Positions 14,923 to 16,350 of a stretch of DNA of 16,350 nucleotides are shown in pieces (within the stretch, counting starts at the first letter, position 1; every line of letters starts with the position of its first letter). The notes below the pieces were generated by a model that had not been told where the DNA came from, did no database searches, and was given only the letters and a program-made list of their open reading frames with translations. The stretch is from ARK-15 sp038880255 (GTDB lineage Archaea; Thermoplasmatota; Thermoplasmata; Thermoplasmatales; ARK-15): NCBI GenBank assembly GCA_038880255.1, contig JAVZSA010000028.1, positions 1 through 16,350 of the forward strand, read 5' to 3'. A program made the translations under genes and the position numbers.

Positions 14923-14930
14923 CCACCTCA
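14923..14930 (-). promoter_or_regulatory. Shine-Dalgarno sequence overlapping the permease stop codon
   Basis: Read on the minus strand the sequence is TGAGGTGG: the first three bases are the stop of the APC permease gene and GAGGTGG is a strong ribosome-binding site four bases before the ATG at 14918. It supports that start and indicates translational coupling. Confidence 0.65.
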
Positions 14931-16350
14931 AAAATCCATTCTTATAGATCCTATTTTAAATAATTTTTTCTTATCCCTTCCAATTATAAAAATAACTAAA
15001 ACACCAATCAAAGCCCATATTAAAAATATTAAAGGTGCTAATGAAATTGGTAATGATGGGGGCCAAATACTAGCATATAAAGCCCCAATTAGGAATGCAA
15101 AGGCAGTCAATGGAAAAATGATATGGAGTAATATTGATTTTTTTGTAAATTTTTTAGAATAAAAAGGTAAAGCAAAGTTGATAAATATTTGCATTGTTAT
15201 TGTGCCTAAAGTAGCGATTGTGGCTGCTATAAGGAAAAGATTCAATGCTTGTGATACATCGTTAATTGCATTAATAGCATAGGATGTAATTAATACTACT
15301 ATTAAAGCAGAGAATGAAATAAGTGATAATGATATGTAAGGTGTTTTATATTTCCTTGAAACTTTTGATAATTTATTTGGCAATACTTCTCTGCCTAATG
15401 CATATAGATTTCTTCCTACAGCATTTAGGAAGGAAGTACTGCTGGAAATTGTTGAATTTCCAACTAAAACGAGCATTATTACAACTGCAACAATTCCAAG
15501 ATATTTGTTAACAAGTAATACTCCTGGAATAGAAATACCATTTGTTATTGAAGTGGAAAATGTGTCCATATTATGCATACCCCAACCTATAGTGGTGGCA
15601 TATGCCATTATTATAAATACAAAACCTGTCAACAATACCTGAAATATTACCGCTTTTCCTATTGTTTTTTCAGGTAATTTTGCCTCTTCTGCAATATTTA
15701 CAGTGGTATCATACCCTGCGAATGCTAACATTGAAAAAAACAAACCATAAAAAACACCCTGCCAACCAGTTGGAGATAAAAGAGGGGTAAATGGTAAATA
15801 GGAATTTGATGGCCCTGACTCAATTATAACAACAATGCTGAATATAAGTATCAATGCTAGTTCTATTAGTGAAGAGGTGAGTGTATATTTTAGTGAAATC
15901 TTTATTCCTAATACAGTAATAAAAAGCTCAATAAATAAAAATAAAATAACAATTAAAAGCCAAGTATATGAAGGGAGGTGTATTCCAAAGAAATAGGGTA
16001 AGGAAAGTTGCACCATTAGACCATAAAAAATTGGCTCATTTAATAAGACCCCTATGCCGTAAATAATATAAATCCAACCAGTAACGAAACCTAATCTTGG
16101 TCCTAAACTCTTAGAAATGAATGTGTAATACCCACCAGCACTTGCTGTTCTAATTGAATATTGAAAAATTGTATTGACTATAAGGAATACTACCATAACA
16201 CCCAAAATATACGAGAGAGTTACTGATCCTTCAGCAAAAATAGCTGATGCTGTTAAAACAGAAGTCATTGCAACAAGAGGTGCAATTCCTGATATCCCTT
16301 GACCTACCAGCAACCAGAATCCTATACTCTTCTCTGCCAATCTATTTTCC
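14928..16350 (-). CDS. APC-family permease, 5' end outside the window
   Basis: This integral membrane transporter has about twelve helices and belongs to the amino acid-polyamine-organocation superfamily. The N-terminal IGFWLLVGQGISGIAPL (helix 1), SAGGYYTFISKSLGP (helix 3 region) and AGYDTTVNIAEEAKLPEKTI (after helix 6) are the family's characteristic segments. At least 470 residues are present. The frame stays open to the right edge (it encodes ENRLAEKSIG there), and the only start-like codon is a TTG at 16340 without a ribosome-binding site, so the true start probably lies beyond the window. Substrates of the superfamily include amino acids, polyamines, urea-like and purine-derived compounds; the coupled PuuE-like hydrolase suggests a nitrogen compound with an amide. 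That last step is inference. Confidence 0.88.
   Translation of the reverse strand, partial: ENRLAEKSIGFWLLVGQGISGIAPLVAMTSVLTASAIFAEGSVTLSYILGVMVVFLIVNTIFQYSIRTASAGGYYTFISKSLGPRLGFVTGWIYIIYGIGVLLNEPIFYGLMVQLSLPYFFGIHLPSYTWLLIVILFLFIELFITVLGIKISLKYTLTSSLIELALILIFSIVVIIESGPSNSYLPFTPLLSPTGWQGVFYGLFFSMLAFAGYDTTVNIAEEAKLPEKTIGKAVIFQVLLTGFVFIIMAYATTIGWGMHNMDTFSTSITNGISIPGVLLVNKYLGIVAVVIMLVLVGNSTISSSTSFLNAVGRNLYALGREVLPNKLSKVSRKYKTPYISLSLISFSALIVVLITSYAINAINDVSQALNLFLIAATIATLGTITMQIFINFALPFYSKKFTKKSILLHIIFPLTAFAFLIGALYASIWPPSLPISLAPLIFLIWALIGVLVIFIIGRDKKKLFKIGSIRMDF

Noticed and set aside
14744..15162. Open frames overlapping the hydrolase and permease genes in other frames
   Set aside because: They lie in alternative frames of well-supported genes and have no family resemblance or initiation signals.
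1..16350. Search for tRNA or rRNA genes, CRISPR arrays, toxin-antitoxin pairs, restriction or other defence systems
   Set aside because: I saw no G+C-rich structured RNA segment, no regularly spaced repeats, and no proteins with motifs of such systems; the tyrosine recombinase is best read as the housekeeping XerA.

Overview
The window is strongly A+T-rich chromosomal DNA from an archaeon, most likely a euryarchaeote related to the Thermoplasmata. The evidence is a run of archaeal information-processing genes: translation initiation factor aIF1A, RIO1 kinase and a two-KH-domain Pno1/Dim2-like protein in one overlapping operon, plus XerA recombinase, archaeal-type D-aminoacyl-tRNA deacylase (DTD2) and a DUF99 protein. 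Many genes have a TATA-like box about 24-31 bases before the start codon and no Shine-Dalgarno sequence, the pattern of leaderless archaeal transcripts. A minority have GGTG-type ribosome-binding sites. The lineage assignment is an inference from gene content; there is no rRNA gene here.

Layout. (1) 1-1521: a decayed transposase C-terminus at the left edge, an isochorismatase-fold hydrolase without its catalytic cysteine (minus strand), then about 600 bases with no supportable gene. (2) 1522-4371: a DJ-1/PfpI protein (plus strand) facing a compact minus-strand operon of an Lrp/AsnC regulator, an ABC ATPase and an ABC-2 permease. (3) 4515-9529: three plus-strand genes, namely an MFS transporter, an FAD-dependent glycerol-3-phosphate dehydrogenase, and a large protein fusing a membrane cytochrome-b-like region to an HdrD/GlpC-type iron-sulfur region. 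(4) 9487-13977: DTD2 (minus strand), overlapping the previous gene tail to tail; a small membrane protein and DUF99 (plus strand); then, on the minus strand, XerA followed by the aIF1A-RIO1-KH operon. (5) 14037-16350: an APC-family permease, cut by the window edge, followed by a translationally coupled PuuE-type (allantoinase-like) NodB-fold hydrolase.

How the genes may work together. GlpD and the HdrE-HdrD-like fusion are consistent with a membrane-linked glycerol-3-phosphate oxidation unit: the FAD enzyme would pass electrons through Fe-S centres and heme b to a quinone, as GlpA/GlpB/GlpC do in bacteria. The APC permease and PuuE-like hydrolase look like an uptake-plus-hydrolysis pair for a nitrogen compound. 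The Lrp/AsnC-ABC operon looks like a regulated exporter. I found no CRISPR array, tRNA, rRNA, phage module or obvious defence system. The most interesting points are the glycerol-3-phosphate/HdrDE pairing, the permease-hydrolase pair, the cysteine-less isochorismatase and a palindromic TATA element that may drive two genes in opposite directions.
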